Source: Flavobacteriaceae bacterium (lineage in GTDB: Bacteria; Bacteroidota; Bacteroidia; Flavobacteriales; Flavobacteriaceae). From it: 64,000 nucleotides of DNA. The translations under genes and the position numbers were made by a program. The stretch lies in contig JAQWGQ010000007.1 in the NCBI GenBank assembly GCA_029238125.1, forward strand, positions 1-64,000, read 5' to 3'. Shown one piece after another: positions 33,060 to 42,917 of the stretch. Under the pieces are notes generated by a model, which worked only from the letters and a program-made list of their open reading frames with translations, did not search any database and was not told the DNA's origin. The stretch's first letter is position 1. Each line of letters begins with the position of its first letter.

Positions 33060-34510
33060 GCCATAGAATTTACTAGGGGTAGCCAAACGCGAAAGCTCGT
33101 TCCTTTGGGCGTACTTGACTCCACTTCAATTTGTCCGTCATAGGTCTGTACAATGTTTTTGACCATGGCCAATCCGAGACCCATTCCACTGGTTTTGGTG
33201 GTAAATTTGGGTTCAAAAATTTTGTCAATATGCTTTTGTGTAATGCCATGTCCATTGTCGATCACGCTAATGCAAACCTTATCATTTTTCTTTTGTACAC
33301 GCACAACAACAGATGGTTTGTGAACTTCATCACAGGCCTGAATTGCATTTTTGACAAGGTTGGTCAAAACGCGAATAAGCTGAGTTCTGTCGAGACGCGC
33401 AAACAAGGGTTCATTTGGGGCTTCAAAAACGATGTATTTCTCCGTAAAAATATCCATGCCAAGCCGGATGATTTTGACCACATCCAATAATTCGGATTCT
33501 TGTGCAGGCATTTCTGCAAAATTGGAAAAGGCAGAGGCAATGGTACTCAGGGTGTCGATTTGATGGATCAGAGTGGAGGAAAACTCTTCAATTTTTTTGG
33601 GCGCCGAGGGGTCTTTGGGGTCAAACTGCTGCTCAAAACTCTGCACACTCAAACGCATGGGCGTTAATGGGTTTTTGATTTCATGCGCCACTTGTTTGGC
33701 CATCTCGCGCCATGCTTGTTCGCGTTCGCTCTTGGCAAGGCGCACCGCACTTTCGGCAAGTTGATCGACCATGTCGTTGTAAGCGTTGATCAGTTTGGAG
33801 AGTTCTTTTCCTGGCGGGTTGAGATCAATTTTTTGATTGGTCGAGCCCAAAGCGGTTTGGGTGATTTTGTCGCTGATTTCCTCCAAAGATTTGGTGATAA
33901 AACGAGAAACCACATAGGCCAGTATGATCGCCACGCCGAGGATAAACAAATACACCTGCATCAACCGAGAGAGAAAGTTTTGTAGCTCCATTGCGCTAAG
34001 CGAATCATCATCGACATAAGACAAGTTGAGTACCCCAATCGCCACTCCGCTATCATTGCTGATAAAGGAATAGGATGAACGGTTTTGACTTTGCCCATCT
34101 TCCGTGATTTCGACATAGTTTGTATTTGGGTTTTGACGAAGTATGGCAAGTGTTGACTCTGTAATCGATGTGTTTCCATCTGTAGGAGGAAGTTGGGTGT
34201 TGGTGATGAGCGTTCCCTCAGTGTTGTAGATGCGAAAGTTGACATTTTGTTCATCCGCAATTTGAAACACCACTTCCCCAAAAATAGAGTCCAAGAATTG
34301 CTCTCGATTGGGAAAGGGCGACTGGCTGAGAATATACTCGATTCTGGTTTTCAACTGGGCTTCTTTGCGCTGAAGTCGTTGTTCGTGATATTGGTTGGAC
34401 TGGTCTCGGTATTGATAGATGGTCACCCCCGCAATGAGAACGGATGCGATGAGCACCAAAGAGATCATTGCTGTGAAAATACGTGCGCGCAAGGACAGTT
34501 TTGGTCGCAT
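33056..34510 (-). CDS. Membrane sensor histidine kinase (HAMP-HisKA-HATPase)
   Basis: MAKQVAHEIKNPLTPMRLSVQ (H-box), LVKNAIQAC (N-box), VIDNGHGI, GMGLGLAMVKNIVQ. Confidence 0.95.
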   Translation of the reverse strand: MRPKLSLRARIFTAMISLVLIASVLIAGVTIYQYRDQSNQYHEQRLQRKEAQLKTRIEYILSQSPFPNREQFLDSIFGEVVFQIADEQNVNFRIYNTEGTLITNTQLPPTDGNTSITESTLAILRQNPNTNYVEITEDGQSQNRSSYSFISNDSGVAIGVLNLSYVDDDSLSAMELQNFLSRLMQVYLFILGVAIILAYVVSRFITKSLEEISDKITQTALGSTNQKIDLNPPGKELSKLINAYNDMVDQLAESAVRLAKSEREQAWREMAKQVAHEIKNPLTPMRLSVQSFEQQFDPKDPSAPKKIEEFSSTLIHQIDTLSTIASAFSNFAEMPAQESELLDVVKIIRLGMDIFTEKYIVFEAPNEPLFARLDRTQLIRVLTNLVKNAIQACDEVHKPSVVVRVQKKNDKVCISVIDNGHGITQKHIDKIFEPKFTTKTSGMGLGLAMVKNIVQTYDGQIEVESSTPKGTSFRVWLPLVNSMA

Positions 34511-34511
34511 A

Positions 34512-35048
34512 TCAATCTTGATTACGCATCCGCTTGTAAAGTCGGATGCCAAGCATCAAAAGAATTCCCAAAGCGAGAAGCCCAACAAGTCCATACACCC
34601 AGTCAAAACTCGTTTTAAGAATCGCCAGGAAAACAATGGCAAACAACAAAATGGTTGCTCCTTCATTCCACAAACGCATAAAGTTGGAAGTGTATCGAAT
34701 CTGATCTCGTTGGAGTGCGCGATACATCTGGTGGGTGATGAGGTGATAGACCAAAAGTAGTCCTACAAATCCGAGCTTGATCAACATCCACTGCACAAGA
34801 AGTAGCCCAGGGTTGAGCACCAAAAGCCAAATGGCAAAGCTAGTGGCGAGTATGGCAGAAGGCCAACAAATAATGGTCCACAAACGGCGCGCCATCAACT
34901 TGAGTTGTGGCACCAGCACCCTTGCTTGATGACTGTCTTTTTGCGTGGCTTCAATATGATAAATAAACAAACGTGGGATATAAAACAGTCCCGCAAACCA
35001 TGTGATGACAAAAATCAAATGTAAGGCCTTGATATAGTTGTACTCCAT
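34512..35048 (-). CDS. hemJ: HemJ-like protoporphyrinogen IX oxidase (UPF0093/CopD-like)
   Basis: YIKALHLIFVITWFAGLFYIPRLFIYHIEA, four-TM pattern; next to hemH. Confidence 0.85.
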   Translation of the reverse strand: MEYNYIKALHLIFVITWFAGLFYIPRLFIYHIEATQKDSHQARVLVPQLKLMARRLWTIICWPSAILATSFAIWLLVLNPGLLLVQWMLIKLGFVGLLLVYHLITHQMYRALQRDQIRYTSNFMRLWNEGATILLFAIVFLAILKTSFDWVYGLVGLLALGILLMLGIRLYKRMRNQD

Positions 35049-35087
35049 CCTTTTGAATTGGATTTAAAAATAGGGATAAATCCGCAA

Positions 35088-36107
35088 CTAAGACGACGAC
35101 GCCCACTCATCAATCCAGCGGCTGAGCACTTTGACCCATTCGTCACGGTCATTGATACAGGGGACGACATGAAGGTTTTCACCTCCATTGTCTTCAAAAT
35201 CTTCAACGGCTTCCATACCAATTTCCTCCAAAGTCTCCAAACAGTCGGAAACAAAAGCAGGAGTTACAACTGCCATATCTTTTGTGCCTGTTTTGGCAAA
35301 GCTTTCGATGATCTTATCCGTGTATGGATCGAGCCATTTGTCGCCCGCCAAACGAGACTGAAAGGAAGTGGAGAAAGTGCCTGGCTTTAACTCCAAATAG
35401 TCCGCGACCAAACGGGTGGTTTCATAACACTGATGGCGATAGCAATATTCGTGCGCCACAGAAGGGGTTTGACAGCAAGATTGGTCGGGCTTACAATGCG
35501 ATTTGGTGATATCCGTTTTCCGTAAATGTCTTTCGGGAATCCCGTGGTAGGAAAACAAGATGTGTTCCCAGTTTTTTTCTTGTAAAAATTCTTGAATCGA
35601 TTGGGATAAAACCCGGATATAATCGGGATGCTTATAAAAAGCAGGGAGATGGGTAAACTCCATATCGGGGTAGTCTTTGGCTCGAATTTGCTCCGCCAAA
35701 ACAATGATGGTTTCCGTTGTTGCCATGGCATGTTGGGGATAAAGCGGCACGAGGAGAACCTCATCAACCCCTTGGCTGTGAAGCTCGGCCAAACCCGTGG
35801 CGATGCTGGGCTTTCCGTATCGCATCGCCAAAGCGATAGGCACCGAGGTGTTTTGTTGGACTTTGGCTTGTAAACGCTCCGACAATACAATGAGAGGCGA
35901 TCCCTCGTCCCACCAGATTTTTTTATAGGCCTTTGCCGATCGGCGAGGACGGGTGTTTAGGATAATCCCCTTCACCAAGAATGTACGCAACCATTTGGGT
36001 GCGTCGATCACGCGTTCGTCCATTAAAAATTCTTCAAGATATGGCTTAACGTCTTTGGGTTCGGGGCTATCGGGTGACCCTAAATTGACGAGTAATACTC
36101 CTTTCAT
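35088..36107 (-). CDS. hemH: Ferrochelatase
   Basis: GVLLVNLGSPDSPEPKDVKPYLEEFLMD, ILFSYHGIPERHL, TAFVSDCLETLEEI-like PAFVSDCLETLEEIG. Confidence 0.97.
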   Translation of the reverse strand: MKGVLLVNLGSPDSPEPKDVKPYLEEFLMDERVIDAPKWLRTFLVKGIILNTRPRRSAKAYKKIWWDEGSPLIVLSERLQAKVQQNTSVPIALAMRYGKPSIATGLAELHSQGVDEVLLVPLYPQHAMATTETIIVLAEQIRAKDYPDMEFTHLPAFYKHPDYIRVLSQSIQEFLQEKNWEHILFSYHGIPERHLRKTDITKSHCKPDQSCCQTPSVAHEYCYRHQCYETTRLVADYLELKPGTFSTSFQSRLAGDKWLDPYTDKIIESFAKTGTKDMAVVTPAFVSDCLETLEEIGMEAVEDFEDNGGENLHVVPCINDRDEWVKVLSRWIDEWASSS

Positions 36108-36116
36108 CGCTTTTTT

Positions 36117-36983
36117 TTACGAAGATAATGACATAATATATTTTTTGGGTGTTGTGCCGTATTTCTTTTTAAAAGCAGAAATAAAATGACTCGAAGTGCT
36201 ATAGCCCAATTTCAAGCCAACTTCATTGACGTTTTGACTTCCATCGCTAAGCATTTGTCGGGCGGTTTCCATCTTATAATCGAGCAAAAACTGGAATACG
36301 GGAGCCCCATAAAGTTGCTTAAAGCCATCCTTAAGCCGTTTGAGACTGATGCCCACTTCCTCGGCTAATGCTGGCAAACTCGGGGGTTCTGCCATACGCT
36401 CAACCACAATTTGTTTGGCGCGGTGAATTTTGCGAACATTTTCCTCATCCGCCAAAAAAGGACATTGGGCAATGTCGGATGGTTTGTCGGGGTTGAAATA
36501 CAAACTAAACAACTCATACACCTTGGCTTTGAGGTAAAGTCGACCCATCAAGGCATCGGGTTCATGCTGGAACATCTGACTCAAAATTACCGCCATTGCA
36601 GGACTGATGATTTGATCTTGATAGTATTTTTTATTGATGTTTTTGTCGTTGAGAAAAGAGATGGTTTCGGCCTCATGCGAAAAAAGCGCGTGAAACTTTT
36701 GAATCGAAATCAAGATGCTAATCATTTTGGTTTGGGGCGTCAATCGAGCTTGCATTGGCAAGGAACGCTGTGGGTTGTACAGAAGTAAGACATGCCCGTC
36801 GGTTAGCGGTAAGTTATAACTTCCATTATTGAAGAAAAAATTCGCCCCACCCTTAAAACAAAAATGAAACTGTATGCAATTGACGTCCACCTCGCGGCTG
36901 ATGGCCTGCTCAGAGGAACTGCTAATGTCGTACTGCAACACCAAAAAACCTGTTTCAATTTGACTGACTTGCTCTACTCCCAT
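36117..36983 (-). CDS. AraC family transcriptional regulator
   Basis: C-terminal double HTH: LAEEVGISLKRLKDGFKQLYGAPVFQFLLDYKMETARQMLSDGSQNVNEVGLKLGYSTSSHFISAFKKKYGTTPKKY. Confidence 0.95.
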   Translation of the reverse strand: MGVEQVSQIETGFLVLQYDISSSSEQAISREVDVNCIQFHFCFKGGANFFFNNGSYNLPLTDGHVLLLYNPQRSLPMQARLTPQTKMISILISIQKFHALFSHEAETISFLNDKNINKKYYQDQIISPAMAVILSQMFQHEPDALMGRLYLKAKVYELFSLYFNPDKPSDIAQCPFLADEENVRKIHRAKQIVVERMAEPPSLPALAEEVGISLKRLKDGFKQLYGAPVFQFLLDYKMETARQMLSDGSQNVNEVGLKLGYSTSSHFISAFKKKYGTTPKKYIMSLSS

Positions 36984-37066
36984 AGCGTTGTTTTTAACTT
37001 ACAAAGTTCATACAAACATAGCTTATTTATATTGAATCTAAGATAATGACATGTTTTGAACCCCAA

Positions 37067-37095
37067 AGCGTTATAAAAAGTCCTTTTAGCGTTAT
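37067..37095. promoter_or_regulatory. Direct repeat AGCGTTAT x2 with 21-bp period between araC-type gene and hemA (candidate AraC-family operator)
   Basis: AGCGTTAT at 37067-37074 and 37088-37095; related AGCGTTG at 36984-36990. Confidence 0.5.
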
Positions 37096-37147
37096 TTATT
37101 TGCTGATCGCCAAAATAATTTTGTATCAAATTCCAAAAATTCCATAG

Positions 37148-38380
37148 TTGACAAACCAGCTATCGTTATCGTGTATCGGGGTAAGCTATAAAAAAGCAGA
37201 TGTTGTCTCTCGTGGACAATTTAGTCTTTCTCTTCGTGCGCAACAAAAGCTCCTAGAAGCTGCCCAAGACAGGCAAATTCAATCCATCACTGTACATTCG
37301 ACTTGTAACCGAACCGAAATCTATGCCCATGGCACCGAAACCAAAGAATTGGTGGAACTGCTTTGTGCGTTTTCGCAAGGAAATCCAAAAGTGTTTTCCA
37401 AGATTGGCTATGTGTTGAAAGACGAAGATGCTCTCAACCATTTGTTTCGCGTGGGAACGGGTCTGGATTCGCAAATTCTCGGTGATTTTGAGATCATCGC
37501 ACAACTCAAAAAAAGCTTTATTCGCTCCAAAAAAATGGGCTTGCTCGATTCCCTATTTGAACGCCTGTTTAACACGGTAATCCAGGCGAGTAAACGCATC
37601 AAAAATGAAACCCAAATTTCGTCGGGAACCACCTCGGTTTCCTATGCCTCTGTGCGTTATATCCTAGACCATATCGACAACCCAGATCAAAAAAATATAC
37701 TATTGTTTGGTATGGGTAAAATCGGAAGGAACACCTGTGAAAACCTGGTCAAACACACCCAAAATGACCATATCGTTCTGATCAATCGAACACGCAAACG
37801 CGCCGAGAAAATGGCAGGGAAATTTAAACTGATCGTAAAAGACTATGCCGATCTGCCTGTCGAAATTCGAAAAGCCGATATTATTATCGTCGCCACTGGC
37901 GCCGAAAAACCAACCCTATCCAAGTCATTGATTCACACCGAAAGCCCACTGCTTATTCTCGACTTGTCGATCCCCAAAAACGTGGATGACGATGTCTTGG
38001 ATCTTTCCAATGTAACACGAATTCACATCGACGAGTTGTCAAGAATCACAGATAATACGCTAGCCGATCGCCAAAAAGAAATCCCAAAAGCGAAAGCCAT
38101 CATTGACGAGGTTGTCGAAGAGTTTACAGATTGGTTGGGTACGCGTTCGTTTGCGCCTACAGTGCAGGCCCTCAAACAAATGATGGAGAAATTGGAGCAA
38201 CAGGCACTTGCCCAACATCAAAAAAAACACCCGCATCTCAAATCAGAAGAAGCCACCTTACTATCTCAACACTTGATTCAAAAAATCACAAATCGCGTGG
38301 CCAATCATATGCGAAATAGTGACAACACTGCGGAAAGTGTAAAAACCATTCAAGACGTTTTTAATATCCCTTCCAAATGA
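37148..38380 (+). CDS. hemA: Glutamyl-tRNA reductase (TTG start)
   Basis: GVSYKKADVVSRGQF, HSTCNRTEIYA, LFRVGTGLDSQILGDFEI, GMGKIGRNTCENL. Confidence 0.96.
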   Translation: MTNQLSLSCIGVSYKKADVVSRGQFSLSLRAQQKLLEAAQDRQIQSITVHSTCNRTEIYAHGTETKELVELLCAFSQGNPKVFSKIGYVLKDEDALNHLFRVGTGLDSQILGDFEIIAQLKKSFIRSKKMGLLDSLFERLFNTVIQASKRIKNETQISSGTTSVSYASVRYILDHIDNPDQKNILLFGMGKIGRNTCENLVKHTQNDHIVLINRTRKRAEKMAGKFKLIVKDYADLPVEIRKADIIIVATGAEKPTLSKSLIHTESPLLILDLSIPKNVDDDVLDLSNVTRIHIDELSRITDNTLADRQKEIPKAKAIIDEVVEEFTDWLGTRSFAPTVQALKQMMEKLEQQALAQHQKKHPHLKSEEATLLSQHLIQKITNRVANHMRNSDNTAESVKTIQDVFNIPSK

Positions 38381-39282
38381 AACCGCTGCGAATTGGAACA
38401 CGCAGCAGTGCACTCGCACTGTGGCAGGCGCATTGGGTGCAAAACACCCTATCGGAAATCGGGCTAACATCCGAGCTGGTGCCGATTCATTCCTCAGGAG
38501 ACACCAACCTCGTTCAACCCCTTTATGAAATGGGCGTTGTGGGCGTATTTACCAAAGAACTCGATCAGGCCTTGCTCCAAAACGAAGTCGACCTCTGTGT
38601 TCACAGTATGAAAGACGTGCCCACCAAACTCCCAGCGGGAATCGCTGCGGGATTTGTGCCAAAAAGAGGGCTTGCTGGTGATGTTTTTGTGTTTCAAGAA
38701 AAGGACTGGAAAGGTCTTCCAGAACGAACCATCGCAACCAGTAGTTTGCGCAGACAAGCACAGTGGCTTTATACATACAAATCCGATCGTGTTGTGCCAC
38801 TTCGCGGGAATATTCAAACCCGCATCGATAAAATCAAGGCCAATAACTGGGACGGTGCCATATTTGCACAAGCTGGACTCGAACGACTCTCGACAAACCC
38901 TGCGATCTATACCCCTATCGACTGGATGATTCCCGCCCCTGCTCAAGGAGCCATCCTCGTGACAACCCGAGTAGAAGAAACCAAACTTCTCGAAAATATA
39001 AAACCACTTTCTCACCTGCCAACACAAGATTGTGTACAAGCCGAACGCGATTTTTTACGTGCCCTTCAAGGTGGATGTTCAGCCCCAATTGGTGCCCATG
39101 CTAGCGTTCAAAACAATCGCATTTCCTTTGTAGGATCTGTGACCGAAACCGACGGATCTCGACATATTGAAGTCCGAGAGTCCTATGATCGTCAAGACCC
39201 CGATATTGGAAAACAAGCTGCTGAAATTCTCGTCCGTAATGGTGGGGAGCAGGTTCTCGATAAGCTAAAAAGCCATGACTAA
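38377..39282 (+). CDS. hemC: Hydroxymethylbilane synthase
   Basis: LRIGTRSSALALWQAHWV, CVHSMKDVPTKLP, ERDFLRALQGGCSAPIGAHA. Confidence 0.97.
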   Translation: MKPLRIGTRSSALALWQAHWVQNTLSEIGLTSELVPIHSSGDTNLVQPLYEMGVVGVFTKELDQALLQNEVDLCVHSMKDVPTKLPAGIAAGFVPKRGLAGDVFVFQEKDWKGLPERTIATSSLRRQAQWLYTYKSDRVVPLRGNIQTRIDKIKANNWDGAIFAQAGLERLSTNPAIYTPIDWMIPAPAQGAILVTTRVEETKLLENIKPLSHLPTQDCVQAERDFLRALQGGCSAPIGAHASVQNNRISFVGSVTETDGSRHIEVRESYDRQDPDIGKQAAEILVRNGGEQVLDKLKSHD

Positions 39283-39937
39283 TCCACTTCTATTGTCGAC
39301 AAAAAAACTCCACTTTCATCAACTTGAACGATTGATAGCTGCTCAATGTGATGTGGTTGATTATGATGCTTTACAGATCGAAATCCAACCCTTTTCGATT
39401 CCAAAAAAACCCAATTATTGGGTGTTTAGCAGTCAGAATGCCGTGCGCTCTTTTCTGGCCAACCCAACAGCTTATGCACATCAAAACCCGATCCTTTGCG
39501 TAGGCGAAAAGACCAAATCACTATTGGAAGAAAATGGGCAAAAAGTGGTCAAAACAGCTCAAAATATGCTAGAATTGGTCGAATTTATTCAAAGAACGAT
39601 GAGAAATGAGCATTTTTTGCATATTTGTGGAAGTCGAAAATTACCTGATTTTGCAGCAGGAATGCAGCAAGCACGGATTTCCTATGCTGAAGTCACTGCC
39701 TACCAAACGCACTTGGTGTCTCGTGTACAGAGACCCGAGCCACAGGGGTTGTTGTTTTACAGTCCAAGTGGGGTAGAAAGTTATTTGCAATCCAATTCGA
39801 TTGGTGCAAGCTGGTGCTTTTGCATCGGAGAAACCACCGCAACTGCTGTTCGCCCCCTGACTGAGCACCTAACCGTTTCACCCAAGCCAGACGCTGACCT
39901 GTTGGTCGCTGCTGCTGCAACACATTTTAGAAGATGA
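39275..39937 (+). CDS. hemD: Uroporphyrinogen-III synthase
   Basis: [39 protein letters not shown]; position in hem operon. Confidence 0.9.
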   Translation: MTNPLLLSTKKLHFHQLERLIAAQCDVVDYDALQIEIQPFSIPKKPNYWVFSSQNAVRSFLANPTAYAHQNPILCVGEKTKSLLEENGQKVVKTAQNMLELVEFIQRTMRNEHFLHICGSRKLPDFAAGMQQARISYAEVTAYQTHLVSRVQRPEPQGLLFYSPSGVESYLQSNSIGASWCFCIGETTATAVRPLTEHLTVSPKPDADLLVAAAATHFRR

Positions 39938-40974
39938 GTACCCTAAAAAACGATATTTTCTTACAGGCCCTTTCGGGTAAAACACTCCGACGACCCCCCG
40001 TTTGGATGATGAGACAAGCTGGACGATATCTGCCAGACTTTATGAAGCTCAAAGAAAAATATGACTTCTTTACCCGATGTCAAACACCCGAACTGGCTTC
40101 GGAAATTACCGTCATGCCCATCGATCAGATTGGAACCGATGCTGCTATCCTGTTTAGCGATATCCTAGTCGTTCCACAAGCCATGGGGGTTGATGTGCAA
40201 ATGAAACCCGACCTAGGGCCATGGTTGCCAAATCCCATTCGCACCCAAGCCGACGTTGACAGGGTTGAAACCCCCGACGTCAACGACCGTTTACACTATG
40301 TGATGGAAGCCATCAAACAGACCTTGGAACGCCTAGACAGTCGCGTACCACTGATTGGTTTTGCTGGAGCGCCTTGGACAATCTTTTGCTATATGATCCA
40401 AGGACAAGGATCCAAAACCTTTGACAAAGCCAAGGCCTTTTGCTTTTCTGAACCTGAAAGTGCACACCAACTTCTGCAAAAAATTACCGATACCACCATC
40501 GCTTATCTGCGGGCAAAACACAAGGCGGGCGTTCATACTATTCAGCTGTTTGACTCTTGGGGTGGGGTGCTTTCACCAGATGATTACACCGCTTTTTCAT
40601 GGAACTACAGTAAGCAAATTATCGATGCCCTCGGCGATGAGGTTCCTGTGATTTTATTTGCCAAGGGCTGTTGGTATGCCCTTCACGATATGTCACAATC
40701 CAAGGTAAAAGCCCTCGGAATTGATTGGACATGTACTGCCAGAAATGCACGCTATCTCACTGGTGGCCAAATGACGCTGCAAGGCAATTTTGACCCCGCT
40801 CGGCTGTTGAGTCCAATCCCAGAGATTCAAAAGCGAACTCGAGAAATGATTGAGCAATTTGGCACAACCAACTACATCGCCAACCTTGGTCATGGCATTC
40901 TGCCCAATATCCCTATCGATCATGCCAAGGCCTTCGTCGATACTGTAAAATCCTATGAGCCAAGAAGATACTGA
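39934..40974 (+). CDS. hemE: Uroporphyrinogen decarboxylase
   Basis: [57 protein letters not shown]. Confidence 0.98.
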   Translation: MSTLKNDIFLQALSGKTLRRPPVWMMRQAGRYLPDFMKLKEKYDFFTRCQTPELASEITVMPIDQIGTDAAILFSDILVVPQAMGVDVQMKPDLGPWLPNPIRTQADVDRVETPDVNDRLHYVMEAIKQTLERLDSRVPLIGFAGAPWTIFCYMIQGQGSKTFDKAKAFCFSEPESAHQLLQKITDTTIAYLRAKHKAGVHTIQLFDSWGGVLSPDDYTAFSWNYSKQIIDALGDEVPVILFAKGCWYALHDMSQSKVKALGIDWTCTARNARYLTGGQMTLQGNFDPARLLSPIPEIQKRTREMIEQFGTTNYIANLGHGILPNIPIDHAKAFVDTVKSYEPRRY

Positions 40975-41882
40975 TGAAACAACGCTTTTCTGCCTATATC
41001 GACCAACTGCAAGACCGCATTAGCTCCGCACTGGAGGAAATCGATGGTGCAGCGCGCTTTCAAATCGATAACTGGGAGCGTCCTGGAGGAGGTGGAGGAC
41101 AGTCGCGAATTCTTGAAAATGGAGCGGTATTTGAAAAAGGAGGTGTCAATGTCTCAAAAGTTTATGGTCAGCTGCCCGAACCCATGAAAGCATACCTTAA
41201 GGTGGAACAGGGTGATTTTTTTGCCTGTGGCATCAGCTTGGTAATCCATCCCAATAGCCCGCTCGTACCAACCGTTCACGCCAACTTTCGCTATTTTGAG
41301 CTTTATGACAACGATAAAAAAGTTGTCGATCAGTGGTTCGGTGGAGGAATCGACCTCACGCCCTACTATCTGTTTGATGAGGATGTGGTGCATTTTCATC
41401 AGCAGTGCAAGTCGGTTTGTGATGCGCATGACCCAGAGTTCTATCAAACCTTTAAGGACAAATGCGATCGCTATTTTTGGAACACGCATAGAAACGAGGC
41501 ACGCGGAGTTGGAGGATTGTTTTTTGACTATTGCCGTACGAGTGATGAACGATCGATAGAACAATGGTTTGACTTTGTCACTGCAGCAGGAGATGCTTTT
41601 TTGGATTGTTATAGCCCCATTGTGAACAGGCGAAAAGACCTCCCGTTTGGTCCCGAACAACGAAACTGGCAAGAGCTGAGACGAGGACGTTATGTCGAAT
41701 TCAATTTGATTCATGACAAAGGCACCCTCTTTGGGCTCAAAACCCAAGGCCGAATTGAGAGTATACTGATGAGTCTTCCCCCTGCTGTGCAATGGAAATA
41801 CAACGTCAGCCCAGCCCCTGACTCAGAAGAAGAACGCCTCGTACATGTATTACAAAAACCCATCAACTGGATAAAACAATAA
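40974..41882 (+). CDS. hemF: Oxygen-dependent coproporphyrinogen III oxidase
   Basis: WERPGGGGGQSRILENGAVFEKGGVNVSKVYG, HANFRYFEL, YVEFNLIHDKGTLFGLKTQGRIESILMSLPP. Confidence 0.98.
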   Translation: MKQRFSAYIDQLQDRISSALEEIDGAARFQIDNWERPGGGGGQSRILENGAVFEKGGVNVSKVYGQLPEPMKAYLKVEQGDFFACGISLVIHPNSPLVPTVHANFRYFELYDNDKKVVDQWFGGGIDLTPYYLFDEDVVHFHQQCKSVCDAHDPEFYQTFKDKCDRYFWNTHRNEARGVGGLFFDYCRTSDERSIEQWFDFVTAAGDAFLDCYSPIVNRRKDLPFGPEQRNWQELRRGRYVEFNLIHDKGTLFGLKTQGRIESILMSLPPAVQWKYNVSPAPDSEEERLVHVLQKPINWIKQ

Positions 41883-41885
41883 GTG

Positions 41886-42860
41886 ATGTATCCCATTCGT
41901 AGAAAAAGACGTTTACGCAAAAGTGCTGCACTGAGAGACTTGGTGCAAGAAACACATATTCACCCCCATGACTTTATCGTTCCCCTATTTGTGGTGGAAG
42001 GTAAGGGGGTAAAAGAAGAGATTCCCTCCATGCCAAACATCTACCGCATGAGCTTGGATGAAATCCAAAAGGAAGTTGGTTTGCTTTGGAAGATGGGGCT
42101 CAAAGGAGTTTTGGTTTTTGCCAAAGTAGAAGACCGCCTAAAAGACAATGCTGGTACAGAAGCCCTCAACCCTGACGGATTGATGCAGCGCGCCATTCAA
42201 ACGATCAAAGCTGCTGTTCCAGAAATGGTTGTCTTTTCCGATGTGGCCCTTGACCCCTATTCTTCATTTGGGCATGATGGCATCGTGGAAAACAATACCA
42301 TCGTCAATGACGCAACCATTGACGTACTGGCGCAAATGGCACGCAGTCATGCGCAAGCAGGAGCCGATGTTGTGGCGCCAAGCGATATGATGGACGGGCG
42401 GGTGCTGCACATTCGAAAGGCACTCGAAAATAGCGGGTTTCCAGACACTTGTATTATGAGCTATGCAGCAAAATATGCCTCCAGTTTTTACGGTCCTTTT
42501 CGAGATGCTTTGGATTCGGCTCCAGGATTTGGAGATAAAAAAACCTATCAGATGAACCCCGCCAATCGAAAAGAAGCCATGGATGAAGTCCTTCTCGACA
42601 TCGAAGAAGGAGCCGACCTTGTGATGGTCAAGCCAGGTCTTGCGTATTTGGATATCCTCCGCGACTTACACGATATCATTGATGTCCCTTTGGCGGTGTA
42701 TCAAGTCAGTGGGGAATATGCCATGCTACGAGCTGCTGCCGAAAAGGGGTGGTTGGATTACGAAACGGTGATGATGGAACAACTCCTCGCTTTTAAACGT
42801 GCCGGGGCTTCAATCATTGCAAGCTATTCCGCCAAAGATGCAGTAGCGTTGTTGGGATAA
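41886..42860 (+). CDS. hemB: Porphobilinogen synthase (ALA dehydratase)
   Basis: PLFVVEGKGVKEEIPSMP, DVALDPYSSFGHDG, APSDMMDGRV, MVKPGLAYLDI. Confidence 0.98.
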   Translation: MYPIRRKRRLRKSAALRDLVQETHIHPHDFIVPLFVVEGKGVKEEIPSMPNIYRMSLDEIQKEVGLLWKMGLKGVLVFAKVEDRLKDNAGTEALNPDGLMQRAIQTIKAAVPEMVVFSDVALDPYSSFGHDGIVENNTIVNDATIDVLAQMARSHAQAGADVVAPSDMMDGRVLHIRKALENSGFPDTCIMSYAAKYASSFYGPFRDALDSAPGFGDKKTYQMNPANRKEAMDEVLLDIEEGADLVMVKPGLAYLDILRDLHDIIDVPLAVYQVSGEYAMLRAAAEKGWLDYETVMMEQLLAFKRAGASIIASYSAKDAVALLG

Positions 42861-42867
42861 GCAAACC

Positions 42868-42889
42868 CAAAAACTTGAAATAGTTTTTG
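42868..42889. other. AT-rich hairpin CAAAAACT-tgaaat-AGTTTTTG downstream of hemB
   Basis: Perfect 8-bp stem in the hemB/serine hydrolase intergenic region; could be a weak terminator or a promoter-overlapping palindrome. Confidence 0.4.
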
Positions 42890-42917
42890 TACATTGGGTC
42901 GTATAATCTAAACTATC

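Noticed and set aside
38494-39039. 181-aa minus-strand ORF antisense to hemC
   Set aside because: No family signature; overlaps a strongly conserved gene.
41154-41792. 212-aa minus-strand ORF antisense to hemF
   Set aside because: Translation has no recognisable family; hemF on the plus strand is unambiguous.
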